The position numbers and the translations under genes are program-made. Below are positions 36,344-49,000 of a stretch of DNA of 64,000 nucleotides, piece by piece. Each line of letters starts with the position of its first letter. Position 1 is the stretch's first letter. This stretch comes from Lyophyllum atratum (taxonomy: Eukaryota > Basidiomycota > Agaricomycetes > Agaricales > Lyophyllaceae). The notes below the pieces were generated by a model, which did no database searches, was not told the origin of the DNA, and worked only from the letters and a program-made list of their open reading frames with translations. The stretch covers positions 434,001 through 498,000 of the forward strand of contig JACGCN010000032.1 in NCBI GenBank assembly GCA_014905825.1, written 5' to 3'.

Positions 36344-36785
36344 ATGAGTCGGGAAGACCTACCCTCTGAGGCGTCCTCGCCAGATGTGTCCGACACTTGC
36401 GCTTCCGACTTGCAGGCGCTCTTGACGACAGCCTTGGAATCGGCGCGCGAAGCAGTGTACCTGGACGCAGCCAACAATTGTCATGCAGCTCTGAGCAAGT
36501 ATTGCGAAAGTGTTCAGCTTCTAAGAGAAGTTTTGGGGCGGGCAGGAGCGGGCGGCGGCGGCCACGAGTGGACAGAAGGGGCTTCTATAACGCGTCGTTC
36601 TAGCGAAACCCAGGATGACGCAGAGGAAGCGAGGGTCCAAGCTATCGTACGTTGAAAACTTTCTCAAGTCCAATCTTCACCTTGTGACAGAATTATCGCA
36701 GCTCGATACGTATACCGCCCGGATAGATATTCTATGCCAGATCTGCGATATTCCAGTACCACTCGTGGAGGGCGAGCACTGCTGA
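36344..36785 (+). CDS. Small MIT-domain-like protein
   Basis: Two exons (36344-36646 and 36702-36785) join in frame to 128 residues. The N-terminus is acidic and Ser-rich, followed by DLQALLTTALESAREAVYLD, ANNCHAALSKYCESVQLL and, after a Gly/Glu-rich loop and the splice, a third helix starting LDTYTARIDILCQICDIP. The three-helix spacing (a helix pair with AVxxD and AxxxYxxSxxLL, then the xYxxRIxxL helix) fits the MIT domain that binds ESCRT-III tails. The acceptor at 36701 is inferred because only it keeps this helix in frame. A link with the AMSH genes is possible through ESCRT, but the gene is 8 kb away and this is inference. Confidence 0.62.
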
Positions 36786-37585
36786 GGATACGATATCTAC
36801 GAAAGCATTTCAAAAGTCTTTTGAGGACAGCCTAAAAGGTACAACATACTGAGCCAAAAACTGGTACGTGGTGGACTTGTCGATAGCCTGTGTTTCATCA
36901 CCGATAAGCCCCGTTCGACTCTATAGCAATATCCGTCACAATAGATGGGTGCTCTGCCGTTGGGAGGCAGGTAACATGGGTCCACCTCTTCCATCAATAA
37001 ATACTACAATAGCAACGTCGAATCCATCTTTGCTTTGAATGGTACCGTCTGGTATCGACTTCATCTGTGCTGCTCACTGGCATAGAGCGCCGAGAAGCCG
37101 TGGACCTCAAGATTTCGGCCGACGGACTTTTGGTTCTTTCATGGGTTATCCAGCTAAGGTGGTTGTAGAGTCTGTCACTGTCGAAGTATGCGTGAAGCTG
37201 CACTGCCACCCCAAGGCTGTAGCTCGACGCGTCGACGCGTTTAGAAAAAGGACCACGTGGCGGCGCGTCCTGGCGTTTAATCTAAATCTAATCAGCAATC
37301 AATCTCCGGTTCAACCATATCATCGATCATCCTCTGCGCTGAAGTACTTAGTACTATAGGACCCAAGGATCCCGTAACCTGAAGCAGTGGTATGCTCAAT
37401 CTCGTTCCCCGTCATCGTATCTGAGGACTTAAGATAAATCTCCTAATCTCCTACCTTGCCTGTCTTAGACAGCATTGGCATATGACCTGCACGGTGCACC
37501 GCACATCACCGCCAAGACTGTGACTCCTAATATCCCCCACAGCCCTCCATTCCTGCCCCTTGATCCGCATACCACTCGATAGATG
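36786..37585. other. Intergenic, no gene seen
   Basis: Open frames at 36994-37209 (minus) and 37039-37359 (plus) overlap each other and lack domains or convincing splice sites. Confidence 0.4.
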
Positions 37586-37592
37586 CTATAAA
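37586..37592 (+). promoter_or_regulatory. TATA box of the annexin gene
   Basis: A tataaag sequence lies 57-63 bp upstream of the annexin ATG at 37649. Confidence 0.45.
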
Positions 37593-37648
37593 GCCAAATT
37601 CATCTTGGGCTTTCCACCGTACCCGATCTTCCCTTTAATTCCCACCAA

Positions 37649-39742
37649 ATGTCGTATCAACCTCACCAGCCACATGGAAATGTACGTGCCTTACCAATGT
37701 TCATCTGTTGAGACCCCACTGACGGATCCGAAAGAGCCCATATGCAAATGCTCCGGTTCGTTCACACTCCCGCAGGCCCAAAGATAATCTCAACGTATTT
37801 GTAGGCGCCCGGTGTACCGATTGGCCTTCCTGTTCGTACTCAACAACTATGAGGACGACTCACTGTATCGACATGTCTAATATAGGTCGGACCGCCACCA
37901 GTGAACCCTGCGTCTCATCCTGGATATGGTCCGCCACCCATTCCTGGGCAACCTATTGGCGGTTACCAGCCCCAGGCACCCTATCAATACGCACCTCCCC
38001 CGGGCCCACCGCAGAACTACGGTCAACCTCAATATCTCCCACCCACAGGACCGCCGCCCAGTCATGGCCAACCTTATCCTCCCCCTATGCCCCCCTCGCA
38101 CGGTCACGGTCAACCCCAGTACTACCCTCCGCCTCCAGGGGGCCCTCCAGGTCATACACCGTATCCTCCTGGACCCCCGCAGCACCAATACCCCCCGCAG
38201 AACTATTCCGCGTATCCTGCGGCACCGCCATCTGGAGTGCCTCAACCCCATTACTTGCCCCAAGCCGACCCGCTATGGTATCTCGGGACCCCGATCCCGG
38301 ACCCCTTTGCACATCCAGGTCATCATGTCGTTCCCGGCTATGACCCAACCACGGATGCCGAGGCGATCAGGAAAGCGACGAAAGGCTTTGGGACGAATGA
38401 TGGCATGCGTGAGTACGGTTCGCGCCTGGTGCTATATATATCTCACCTCCTTTTGTAGTGATTTCGACGCTTGTGCCGCTTTCGGCGGTGAAGATGGAGG
38501 CCATGGCCCAGAAATTCGTCACGACGTATGGTAAGACACTCGTTGACGTCTTGGATAGCGAAACGAGTGGCCATTTCAAGTGGGTACATCGCTTCGTACG
38601 CCGTAAAGCTAATAAAAGGCCACTTTTCATCTTCGTATAGGAAAGGAATCCATGCCCTCGCTGTGGGACCGCTCGCCTGGGACGCTGAGCTCATACGCGG
38701 GGCTTTGGCTGGTTTGGGGTAAGCATCATCGCTCGTCCGTTCTCAGCCCAATCTGATCGACGTATCTCAGCACCAAAGAAGAAATATTGACGGAGCTAAT
38801 ACTTGGACGATCCAGCGCTGAAATTCGTCTTTTAATCTCAGCATACCGTTACAAGTTCAGTCGCGACTTAGTCAAAGAGGTTAAGGATGATCTGAGTGGG
38901 AAAACGGAACGCAGTAAGCCTGGTTCAAGTCGCTGTGTGTTACTCACTCAATTTGCGACTGCTTAGTGTTCGTCATGGCTTTAACTGCCAACCGACCCCC
39001 CGACTCCACCCTCGTCAACCACGACGCCGTCGTGAAGGATGTGGACGCTCTATATAGAGCCGGTCAAGGAAAAATCGGCACGGACCAGGTTCGTGAATCC
39101 TTCTGTCGCTCAGTGACTAGTTTTGAGAACGGTTTCTCGAAACAGATGGTATTTTGCGAAGTTTTGATCAATCGGTCTCAACCCCACATCACCGCCGTGT
39201 GAGTTCTTCTCCCTTTTGTTCGCGTTTCCTGCCTCTGATGTGGAATGGCGTAGCATCGGGGAGTACGGAAAGCGATACCGGAGCTTGTCGAAGGTCATCA
39301 AGAGCGAATTGTTCGTCATACCTGCTGCTTCCAAGTTCCTTCACCGATACAAAGCTGACCAACCGTTCAAAGCTCTGGTCATATGAAAGCTGGTTTCCTA
39401 CACATCGTGCACGGTGCCAAGCCCAAACGCGACAAGACAGGCATCTGGCGCGACGCGAAACTCATAGATAAAGCGATGGTTGGCTTCGGTACTAGGGATA
39501 ATGAGCTTGTCTGGAGGTGGGATTTGTATTTTTTTCCTGCCAGGCCTCGTCGCTCTAACACAAGCTTTGGCAGAATGGTGCGCGGGCACTGGGATCCGAT
39601 GCGTACGGCGGCGATGCGGGATGCGTATCTTGCAAGGACAAGGAAGACTTTGGAGAGTCGTCTGGCAGATGAGACGAGTGGGTCATATAAGAAGCTAATG
39701 TTGGCGCTTGCCAACTCCGGCGGTCCAGTGAAGAAAAAGTAA
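37649..39742 (+). CDS. Annexin
   Basis: Annexins bind acidic phospholipids in a calcium-dependent manner and act in membrane traffic and repair. A Pro/Tyr/Gln-rich N-terminal tail (MSYQPHQPHGN, SPYANAP, then repeated PPPGPP-like sequence to about residue 160) precedes four annexin repeats. The type II calcium-loop region is seen in each: KGFGTNDG, AGLGTKEE, GKIGTDQ and VGFGTRDN. Other repeat features include ILGRSSAEIRLLISAYRYKF and HGAKPKRDKTGIWRDAKLID. About eleven short introns interrupt the gene, and the first exons code for only 11, 7 and 9 residues. Total length is about 500 residues, longer than vertebrate annexins because of the tail. Stop at 39740-39742. Family identity is secure; the exact small 5' exons are inferred. 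Confidence 0.9.
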
Positions 39743-39934
39743 GAAGTGTCATGTCCCTTGTATGAGATTGTAACAGTAGATATGTCATTTTGCGTACTTA
39801 CATCGTAACGGCGACGCAGCATACCAGTCGGCCTCTCGGTAAAAACCGGCCCGCCGTGGACGATGTCTTTGATCATGGTCTCGTGTTGTTCGACTTTGTA
39901 ATTTGAACTTTGACCTTTCCCATAATTGTCTATC

Positions 39935-40919
39935 ATGGCGACACCATCGAATTCACGCGAAAAACATTTTAGAAGTACCGAATTCTGGTTCTCAGACGGG
40001 TCGATAATCGTTATTGTGGAGAATACGGCGTTCCGCATTCATAAATCTATTCTCAGCAGACACTCCGACGTGTTTTCCGACCTATTCACAGTGCCACAAC
40101 CTCAGACGGGCTCAGAGAAGATTGACGGGGTGGAGGCTGTTCGCTTGACCGACGATCTTTCCGGTTTCACCGATGTTATACGGGCGCTGTATGAACCTTT
40201 GTGAGTTAGCTCTCATAAACCATTGTCCGACCACAACCTACTAGTATCATAGCCACTTCGACAAGCTCGCATCTAATACAGATCTCGCCATGCTCATCGA
40301 GTTCGTTTCTGGGATTCTTAGAATCAGCACCAAGTACAATATCCTTTGTCTTCGAGAGAAATGCATCGCCGTCTTGAAGACGAAATTTCCATCATCCCTT
40401 TCTGCTTGCGACAAGCTCCTATCCTCGGGATACAAGTATATCGCGTCTACCATAGTCCGTGCTATCCCACTCGCTCGCGAAACGAATGTCCCTGAGATTC
40501 TTCCTTGGGCCTTCTACATATCTACCAACATCTCCCATGAAGCCCTCCTCGAAGACTCTATCCTCTCGTGGCAGGACAAAACCCTTTGTCTGGTGGGGAA
40601 GAATCATTTATGGGAGAAGCAGAAGTCTGTCACCCACAAATTTCTCTTCGAGTTCAGCAAGGCCCCGAACTGTTGCTCATATCCTTCGTGCCAGTCGCGG
40701 CTGCCGCCGTTGATGTCATGGCGCCGGACGGAGGAGCTTAGAGGGAGCCCGCATCCTTTGAACCAGTTTGAGGAGTGGGATTCACTCAAGGTATGCTCGA
40801 AGTGCCTTGAACATATACAGGCCCAACATCAAAAAGGAAGAGAGAGCGTGTGGAAGAGTCTCCCAACGATATTCGGACTTGGTACTTGGGACGATATCCA
40901 TGCCGAACAAAATCGATGA
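39935..40919 (+). CDS. BTB/POZ-domain protein
   Basis: Two exons (39935-40200, 40253-40919) join in frame to 310 residues. The BTB fold is clear in residues 10-95: STEFWFSDGSIIVIVENTAF, RIHKSILSRHSDVFSDLF and a helix pair ending in DVIRALYEPFHFDKLAS. The C-terminal part is helical with TKYNILCLREKCIAVLK and a Cys-rich segment (APNCCSYPSCQ; LKVCSKCLEHI) that could bind zinc. Mushrooms carry large families of such proteins, thought to be cullin-3 adaptors or transcriptional regulators. No target is known. The ATG at 39935 is taken as the first methionine in frame. Confidence 0.88.
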
Positions 40920-41066
40920 CGGCTATATCTCTCAAGCTCGGTTGGTGTGCTCGATGTTTATGCCTTGGCCTCTGAATCAAAATTTAGGTATCTGAATACC
41001 AATCAAGGATGCTATTAGGTGTACTTCACTAGCAGCACGCCCCGCTCGTTAATAGTTACTATAGAG

Positions 41067-42657
41067 CTAGAAAGCTGCCCTTTGTCTCTCCTCCCGCCTA
41101 GCACGTTGAAATTTCTGAACAATATCATACACGTTGCTCCAGAACGCGACGCCGTCGGGTTCGATACCGGTCCCTTGGATTGTTTGTAGGTGGGGGAATA
41201 AATGGTCAAGATATTGTGCAACACCTAGCGCGTCCTGCAGTCCCGCGGGATCGAGGGGGTCCTTGCTATCGACGATCAAGGTTTTTAAACCATGCGTACT
41301 GACGGAATTCCCGTTTAACTGCGGGACCTCGGTGGTACAAAGTCTGCGAAAACGAATTTGCAGCAGTGTGGCATCCGGACAGGATTGAGCGAAGACGTAA
41401 AATAGCTTCAATGGCATCCTATGCGCAGTGGATGCAACGCGGATCAACAGTTCTTTGATCTTGGGGATTGCTGGGGCGAGCTCCTCGAATTGTTTCAGTG
41501 ATAACTGCCACCCTTCGATATGAAGACGCTCTAAATGGAGCTTCGACAGGATGGAGAAGAATTGAGGAGAAGTTATCAACCGAATATGAGTCCTGGTACT
41601 CAGAACGAGAGAGCGCAAGGTCGACACCCATTGGCTGACCATGACCGACAGACATCTCTCCCAGTGACCTTGTCGGGATACTTCCCGGATTAGGTTTGCT
41701 TCTGGTTTCCATTCTATTACGATGTCATCAAGGACCCCGCCACGCATATGCGAGCAATATGAAGCCACGACGGAGGCAAAGCCGGTGATTCTCAGCTTTT
41801 GTAGCTTCGTGAATCTGATGATGGCGGTGTCTGGTGCGGTCGTGGGAGTCAAGACTGAGAGATCCACGATGAGGCATCGTAATTCTGGGAGAGCGGCGAT
41901 CTGCTGAAAAAGCCGGAAATCGATGTTCCCCGACAGTGACAGCGATCGCAATTGACGAAATGTGAGTACAGAGCTCAAAAACTCTGCACTGGATGGGCGG
42001 TGGAGAATAAGCTGTTTCAGATCTGGAGCATAGTTCTCTAATGCGTATAAAAGTGCTCCCGTCACCCGAGGATCTGGAATTACGTTCATCAACTCGAAGT
42101 ACTCCAGAGTTGGAGAAAAGAGCAGGGGAAGAGTCGAGGTTAAAAGAGGCTGCAATGAGGAACATCGTAGATGGCGTAACGCAGGAAGTAACGGGAGAGC
42201 TTGCATCTGGGTCAACGTGAATGGGTCCAGCACCGGCTGAGCGGTGCTGTCCAGGAAGTAAGTTCTGATCCTTCGAGCATACGATTTGAAGCGATTCAAA
42301 TCTTGATCTTGAACCTTTCCACAGAGCATCTGAACGGGTATATATCGTCGAGACAGGACTATTATGAATGACACCATGAAATGGCAGCCTACTTACGTAG
42401 ATACCGTCAATGACTTCAAGCGTAGGGAGGAGCCGCAGCAAAGGCAAGATCGAGTTCATCGACCTCCAAAGAGCATCGAGCACAGGGTCCAAAAATGCTT
42501 TGCATGTTAGAGAGAGGTGTAGCAATTGCTTTTGGGACAGCCTGATATCGGAGGAATCTAATCCGGTATCGACAAATTCAAAGATTTTGGTGAGGGTGTC
42601 GAAATTCATCAGCGTGATCGGTGCCATGGGTCTCAACAGTGGATCGGCAGCGTTCAT
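41067..42657 (-). CDS. F-box/leucine-rich-repeat-like protein
   Basis: Two exons (42657-42397, 42329-41067) join in frame to 507 residues. The N-terminus contains an F-box (LTKIFEFVDTG, LLHLSLTCKAFLDPVLDALW) followed by LPTLEVIDGIY. The remaining chain is a leucine-rich array: LRHLRCSSLQPLL, YFELMNVIPDPRVTGALLYA, LRSLSLSGNIDF, LERLHIEGWQL, IKELLIRVASTAH. It belongs to the same subfamily as the protein at 11.3-12.9 kb but is diverged. It is presumably a substrate adaptor of an SCF ubiquitin ligase. The open frame reaches 42714 upstream, but the first ATG is at 42657. It is convergent with the BTB gene, with about 150 bp between stops. Confidence 0.85.
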
Positions 42658-42909
42658 GGTTGAGGAAATCGATGAACACTGGGAAGTCAAGGAAGAACGG
42701 AGTGTGCCAGTCAATTACGGCATCCCGGCGTGCGCTGGTTTCAAATAGTTCAAAGCCCGAAGGAAATCATTTTAGGTAATTTCGATTGAATTTCGACCTC
42801 AAAACCTGCCAGTGGCGAAAATCCCAAATATGATCCATAGGACCCCTCCTCCTCCTGCAATTCAACGATTCCCAGGCCTGCAAGTATTCTGCGTGCCAAA
42901 TCTGGGCGG

Positions 42910-44637
42910 ATGACGCGGCACGCCGCCTATATCCAAGTCGTGGCGCCAGATGGAGGAGTTCAGGGGCAGCCTCCTGTACATCTCTGGTACATCCTCTACG
43001 CGAATTCGACGACTGGTAAGCGGCCCTTCATTGCCCCTTGGTGAGTGCATCAAAGTTCATCAAAGTGGTGGCACAAGAGTCAACTGCGCGTCGATAACTA
43101 CGGCCAGTGACGATGGAGTAGGCATTATAGAGTGAGCGTTCCCCGAATCTGCAATGATTTTGATTGAGAAAGTCGGCGAAGATTCAAGAAAGGCTAAAGA
43201 GTCCAAAAGTCGGAGGCATCCGAGTCGAAGAGTTCAAAGTCTTCAAGTCCGTCGGCTCGTGATCATGCTGGTTTGTGAGCGCGCCAAGTTTGCGGCGTCG
43301 AGTCTACAGGTTCCGCTGTCACCCGAATTTGGGTCGAGACTCAGGGAGAAACTTCAAAACAATCCAGGGGTAAGATAGAATACTGTATCTATAATGTGTA
43401 CGAGTGCTAATAACGGGCGGTATAAATACACCAGGGCCTGCGGCAGACTCGGAGGCCGGGAGTACCGCCTACTCGGTCTGCAGGCATCTACTTATGCCCG
43501 CAAGGCGTCCAGAGAGGGTTAGGGCCCTGGAGGTGACGCTCATGGCCTCGATGAGGTCGGAGATGATGTGTTCGACCACCAATGCGATGGTGGCGGGAGG
43601 CAGCCCCGTCATAGCCAAGAATTTCAGTGGGGTGGATACCGACGGTCGCCGTCGGGTGGTGGCATCTCTTCCCTCCAGACTCGCTATCAAGTCTTCAAGA
43701 TACGGTAGCGTGCCTATATGCCAAATTTGTGTGGTAGTTAGGGCGCGGACAGCTTAAGCATGCGCGAATGCTCAAAATGCGTCATCAGTCTGTGCTGACA
43801 CTCGTCCAGAAACTAAACGCCTAAGATGCCGAGATCCAGGCACCTTATACCCCACCCTGGAAGGGAACCCGCGAACACTGAAATTGTCGTAGGAGCGTAT
43901 GACCGGGGAGAGGGTCAAAGCCGAAGGATCATGGGGGCGTCGATGTGAGATTGTCATCCAGAGTCTCAGATTATATTTCAAGTCAACGAAGGTCATCGCG
44001 TTGATCGCAAAATTCGCGGTTGCGGGGTGTGCGTGTAAATCGAGTAACTTGATCGACTCGGCGGTCATCACTTGTGGGGCTGCGCGTTTTGGGAGCGTCA
44101 AGGGACACGGTGAAAAGACTTGATGCGATGGGTCTAGAAGTCTACTCGCGCCGCATGAGGAGAGTGGATGACATTGGAGAGTACGTTCGTTGCGAATGTC
44201 ATTGAAACCAGCTGCGCAGGCGTTGTAAGGAGGTCTGACGACAAGGCGTTTGAATGCATACGAAAGATTGATACGACCCCATTCGGTACTGGAGGCCGTC
44301 GTCGTGGCTTCCCAAATGAACTGATCCGCTTGGTCAATTGGGCTCATCGCGTCGGAAGTAAGAAGTTGTTGACTCGGGCGCATCACCCCAAAGGCAACTT
44401 GGGTGCGTCAAGTACTCGTTTCGTGACTGTGATCACGGAGACAGGCAACTTGAAGTCGCACTGAGGGCGGTGAAATTTGGCGAAAGTGTGGAATACCATC
44501 TGGCTGAGGTATTCACGAGGAAGATACGTGGAAGAAGGTACTCTTGCGCGAAAGTTTACGATCTTCAGGATGTGGCTGTTAGTCCGACGTTGTGGTTTGG
44601 TGGAAAGGTTCTGTCGTTGATTGAATGTGCTGAATAG
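42910..44637 (+). CDS. Cryptic or decaying multi-exon gene, unknown
   Basis: Three plus-strand segments look coding: MTRHAAYIQVVAPDGGVQGQ with LWYILYANSTTG ending at a gtaagc donor near 43016; LVIMLVCERAKFAASSLQV with PEFGSRLREKLQNNPG ending at gtaaga near 43372 and followed by a plausible 64 nt intron; and a long 3' exon with ALRAVKFGESVEYHLAEVF, SCAKVYDLQDVAVSPTLWFG and GKVLSLIECAE, stop at 44637. I could not join all of them in one frame, so this may be a damaged gene or two genes. The span also holds a dispersed repeat on the minus strand. No family recognised. Confidence 0.35.
43476..43673 (-). repeat. Dispersed repeat, copy on minus strand
   Basis: About 110 bp of high similarity, judged by eye, to a plus-strand copy at 57161-57270, ending in atcgcattggtggtcgaaca against atcgcattggtgctcgagca; both continue to a shared atgcctgcagaccgagtag. 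Both copies have the same stop in the frame ending CLQTE. Confidence 0.7.
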
Positions 44638-44802
44638 AATGAGCGTACATCGAGCCTAGCCCTAAGTCGGAAGTCTGAGGGCCCATGTTCAACGAGTTCG
44701 GTATGGAGGAGGAGGAGAAGGCATGATCTGAGTCATCTGACCGCTTTTTGTCCTGGTTCTTTCTTCTTTGGCTAGAGCGGGCCTTGTACTCCGCTATACT
44801 TA

Positions 44803-45264
44803 CTAACAGGACGATGGGCTCGACTGCGAAATATGTTCATGGCGCAGCTCGATCGCCTCTTCTAGGTAGCGGGGGCTTCTTCGGGTTTGGAGTTTCTCCA
44901 TTCGGACGATAGTTGTGGTCCCATCTGCATGGGAAATATGCGGTAGTAATGTTATTGTGAGGGTTTTTACCTTGCCCAGTGAGTGCCCGGACTACTAGCC
45001 TTTGGATCAAATGCTCGTCAGTTGAGCCCGGCAGTCGCATTTGGAGTTGAGTTGTTTCTATTTTTAAACATTGCCAGCACGTACTTACGACCGTTGACGC
45101 ATCCGAAATTATTCATACATAACCTGATGCGAATGCGCGTTCGGGTTAATCTCAATCCCTGCGATCTCTGATTTTCCCGCCTCATCCACGATGCTGTAGA
45201 CTTGGACGCCTTGAAGTCTTGTTGGGAAGATATCATCGTTTTCAATTGGAGACGACCCAGGCAT
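44803..45264 (-). CDS. Short unknown gene, fullest member of a local repeat family
   Basis: The first exon (45264-45124, 47 codons) reads MPGSSPIENDDIFPTRLQG, VQVYSIVDEAGKSEIAG and IEINPNAHSHQ, ending at a gttatg donor. A middle segment (RLPGSTDEHLIQRLVVRALT, ending at gtaaaa) and a last exon (DGTTTIVRMEKLQTRR, YLEEAIELRHEHISQSS, stop at 44803) follow. The phase between the first and middle exons is not resolved, so the gene may be broken. Homologous but eroded segments occur at 56.2-56.8 and 57.7-58.2 kb, which suggests copying of a gene or element. I do not recognise the protein. Confidence 0.4.
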
Positions 45265-46044
45265 CTGCTACGCACGTATCCGACCCACAAGCAGGCCAGC
45301 CAGAGGCCAGCGGGTATTTTGACGCTAGAGGCAAGTCGTCGCGCTTCAAGGTTGCACGCGAAGAAAAGCTGAGAACATCCTGCTGATGGCTCCAAGGACG
45401 CAAGGATACCGCGAACAAGGCCTGAAGAGAGCATGGTACTAAATGAGGTATGTATACGCGATTCGTTCGTGCTATCGGTTTTACGGCTTTCTGAGGCCTA
45501 TGCGTTGAGGGTGAGACAAGCAGACGCGCTGAGCAAACTCGGGGTCGACCCCTATCGTCGCCGATCAGGGGACTTTTTGATATGTCGTAGCAGAACTTCA
45601 ACGTCGACAAGGTCTAGCCCTCGTTTTTGACGTTTTGAGAAGATGGGCATATTGAAAGATGACCTGAAGCTGAATTCGAAGGTGGCCATTTGAGTCTGAA
45701 AAATTACAAAAGTCATCAACTCACGACAAGCCATGTTGCTGATGGTCACAACGATGCAGCTTGACTACAAATCTTCGTAGAATAGAGAAACAGCTGTGCA
45801 CGGCGGAATCAAGCCGCGAACATGCTTCTGCCGAAGAACTGCGTGAAACAGGAACGTGGGAACATTCTTGGTCATAGGGCAACAGTTTGCTCCTCACGAC
45901 TTTGCTCCTGACCTCCAGCAACGGCTCCACGCCGCCCTTGACGATCCTTGCGACCCTCCAGCGGTCGACACTCACGTTCTCTCCCTTTATTTCTCTACAA
46001 AAAGCCTGCTTTACTGCTAGGAGCGGCCCCCCTTTGCCAGCACC
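45265..46044. other. Upstream region of the chitin synthase gene
   Basis: Overlapping minus frames (45018-45434, 45242-45610, 45721-45975) contradict each other in frame and contain no known domain. The stretch probably includes the promoter and leader of the chitin synthase gene. Confidence 0.35.
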
Positions 46045-49000
46045 ATGGACCGACAGTCGTCAGCGACCATGAGTGTCCACCAACGGCTCGAGGCGGTCAC
46101 AGACCTCACCCATCTTTCTTCACCATCGGACGACGTTATAGTCGCATGTCTTCGGGAGCGGTTCATGACGGACAATATATATACGAGTATTGGTTCTTCG
46201 GGTATCGTTGCACTCAACCCCCACAAGTATGTGACGTCGAATTCGGACTCGGTGATGCACAAGTACGCGGCAGAGTATCGCGACACATCCGAACACAAGC
46301 AGCCATTACCACCACATATCTTCCAGCTGGCGAATAATGCGTACTACCATATGAAGCGGACCAGCCAGGACCAGACTATCGTCTTTAGGTGCGTAGTTGT
46401 TCGTTGACCTACCACCTCATTCTAACTTTTCCAACAGCGGTGAGACTGGTAGTGGCAAATCGGAGAACCGCCGTCTGGCCATCAAAACGCTGCTCGAGCA
46501 CTCCGTCCCCAATCCAGGCAAAAAGGGGTCCAAGCTCGCCACCCAAGTCCCCGCTTCTGAGTTCGTGCTCGAAACGTTTGGGAACGCACGCACGCTCTTC
46601 AACCCCAACGCTTCCCGCTTCGGAAAATATACCGAACTTCAGTTTAGCGACAGGGGCCGGTTATGCGGTGTCAAGACCCTTGACTACTACCTCGAGCGGA
46701 ATCGCGTCTCCGGTGCCCCTTCCGGGGAGCGCAACTTTCACATCTTCTACTATCTCGTTGCCGGCGCCTCTTCTGAGGAGCGTCAACACCTCCACCTGCT
46801 CGACAAGACGACCTATCGGTACCTCGGTCAGCGCGGTGCGGGGGGCCGGCCGAACGGCGGTCGTGATGACGATGAGGTGCGGTTCGACCAGCTCAAGGTC
46901 GCGCTCAAGACGATTGGGTTGTCAAAGCGGCACGTCGCGCAGACGTGCCAGCTCATCGCCGCCATTCTTCATCTCGGTAATCTCGAGTTTACCATCGACC
47001 GCAGCCGCAACGAGGATGCCGCTGTGGTTCGTAACACCGACCTGCTAGAAGTCGTCGCTGAATTCCTGGGCGTACACCCGTCTGCGCTCGAGTCGGCCCT
47101 TTCGTATAAGACGAAGTTGATGAAAAAGGAGCTATGTACAGTGTTCCTCGACCCTGATGGCGCGTCTGATAACCGGGATGACCTCGCCAAGACCCTCTAC
47201 TCCCTCCTCTTCGCCTGGCTGAACGAGCACATCAACCAACGCCTCTGCAAGGACGACTACGCTACCTTCATCGGCCTCTTCGACCTCCCCGGCCCGCAGA
47301 ACATGACCAGCCGCGCCAACTCCCTAGATCAATTCATCGTCAACTTTGCTAACGAACGCCTCCAGTCTTGGACGCAGAAACGCCTCTTCGAGGCTCACGT
47401 CGCCGAGTACAACACCGAGGGCATCGCCCGCCTCGTCCCGCAAGTCCCCTTCTTCGACAACGCCGAGTGCGTCCGCCTCCTCCAGACCCGGCCTGGTGGT
47501 CTCATCCACATCATGGACGACCAGGCGCGCCGTGCGCCGCGCAAGACTGACGCCACTATGGTCGAGGCGTTCCAGAAGCGGTGGGGTAACCATTCTGCAT
47601 TCAAGAGCGGCGCACCCGACCGCAGCGGTGCCCCGACCTTCACCGTGAGCCACTACAACGGGCCCGTGACGTACTCGGCCGAGGGCTTCCTGGAACGGAA
47701 CCTGGATGCGCTGAACCCGGACTTCGTGTCGTTGTTGAGGGGTCTGGACGGGCAGGAGGCGACGGGGTCGATGAACCCGTTCGTGAAGGGGCTGTTTTCG
47801 GCGAAGGCGATTGCGACGCAGGCGCATCCTAGGAATGAGGATACGATCGTGGCGGCGCAGCAGGTGGTGAAGCCGATGAGGGCGCCGTCGACCCGGAGGA
47901 AGAATACGATGAAGAGGATGCCGACGCTCAGGGAGTCTGGGGATGCGGAGGATAAGGAAGAAGAGGAGCCGGTATCGGGTGCGGGAGGGTCACCGTGTGT
48001 GGCGGGCGAGTTCAAGGCGGCGCTGGACACCCTGTTCGAGACGCTGGACGAAGCGCAGGCGTGGTATGTGTTCTGCATCAACCCGAACGACTCGCAGCTG
48101 CCGAATCAGCTGGAGGGCCGGAGTGTGAAGGGCCAGGTGCGCAGTGTGGGCCTTGTGGAGATCGCGAAGCGTTGTGTGAACGTGTTTGAGGTTGGGATGA
48201 CGCTTGAGGAGTTCTGTGATCGGTATAACGTGGGCTTGGAGGCGGGAGGTGTGAGAGAGGGGACACCGGCGGAGAAGGTCCAGCAGGCGAGGACGGCGTT
48301 TGGTTTGACCGAAAGGGATCTCGTCCTTGGACAACATAAGGTACGCTACTTTTTCTCCGCTGCCTGACGTGTTGATTGACGTCTTCACAAGGTCTTCCTG
48401 TCCCACCTCGCGTTCCACACGTTTGAGGACCATATCCGTTCACGTGACACCGAGGAGCAAAAGCGCAACCGCATCCGTGATGCTGAAGCAGAGGCGGGAC
48501 TCAACCCCCGCGGTGTCGCAGACCCATATGCACCATACCTCTCCCCTGGCCTTGAAGGCGGCGAGATCTCACCCACACCTTGGGCAGGCGGTTACGGCGA
48601 GCCCGATAATAGCTCCAACCAAGCTCTGCCCCTCGTCGCCAACGCTTCACCCTTCCAGCGTGCGGAGATGTATGAGGATGAGTACGACGAGACCAAGTCC
48701 CTGCGCAGCGAGGACTACGACGGGCGTAGCCGCTTCACTAGCCAGCGCGACGACACACAGTCCAACTTTGGTTCCGAGTCGTATGCGCCTTCGAGGAATA
48801 TGTTCCAGAACGACAAGAAGGCGCTGCTGAACGATAAGGAGATTCTGCCGGGCGAGATCCAGGATGGAGAGACGACGGAGGTGCTCAAGGAGAGCTCGGC
48901 GAGGCGCAAGTGGGTGGCGCTGTGCTGGATGCTCACCTTCTGGGTCCCGACGCCGCTGTTGACGTACCTCGGCCGCATGAAACGGATGGATGTGCGTCAG

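Noticed and set aside
43772..44386. 204-codon minus-strand frame as a gene
   Set aside because: It has no methionine-led domain and overlaps plus-strand coding-like segments; the strand could not be decided, but this frame has poor codon use.
45018..45434. 138-codon minus-strand frame as a gene
   Set aside because: A different frame of the same strand at 45264-45124 gives a more protein-like exon with ATG and donor site.
47324..47827. Long minus-strand frame (167 codons) inside the chitin synthase
   Set aside because: It is antisense to the well-supported myosin motor exon; GC-rich codons on the plus strand produce it. The same holds for 48647-49105 and 49334-49822.
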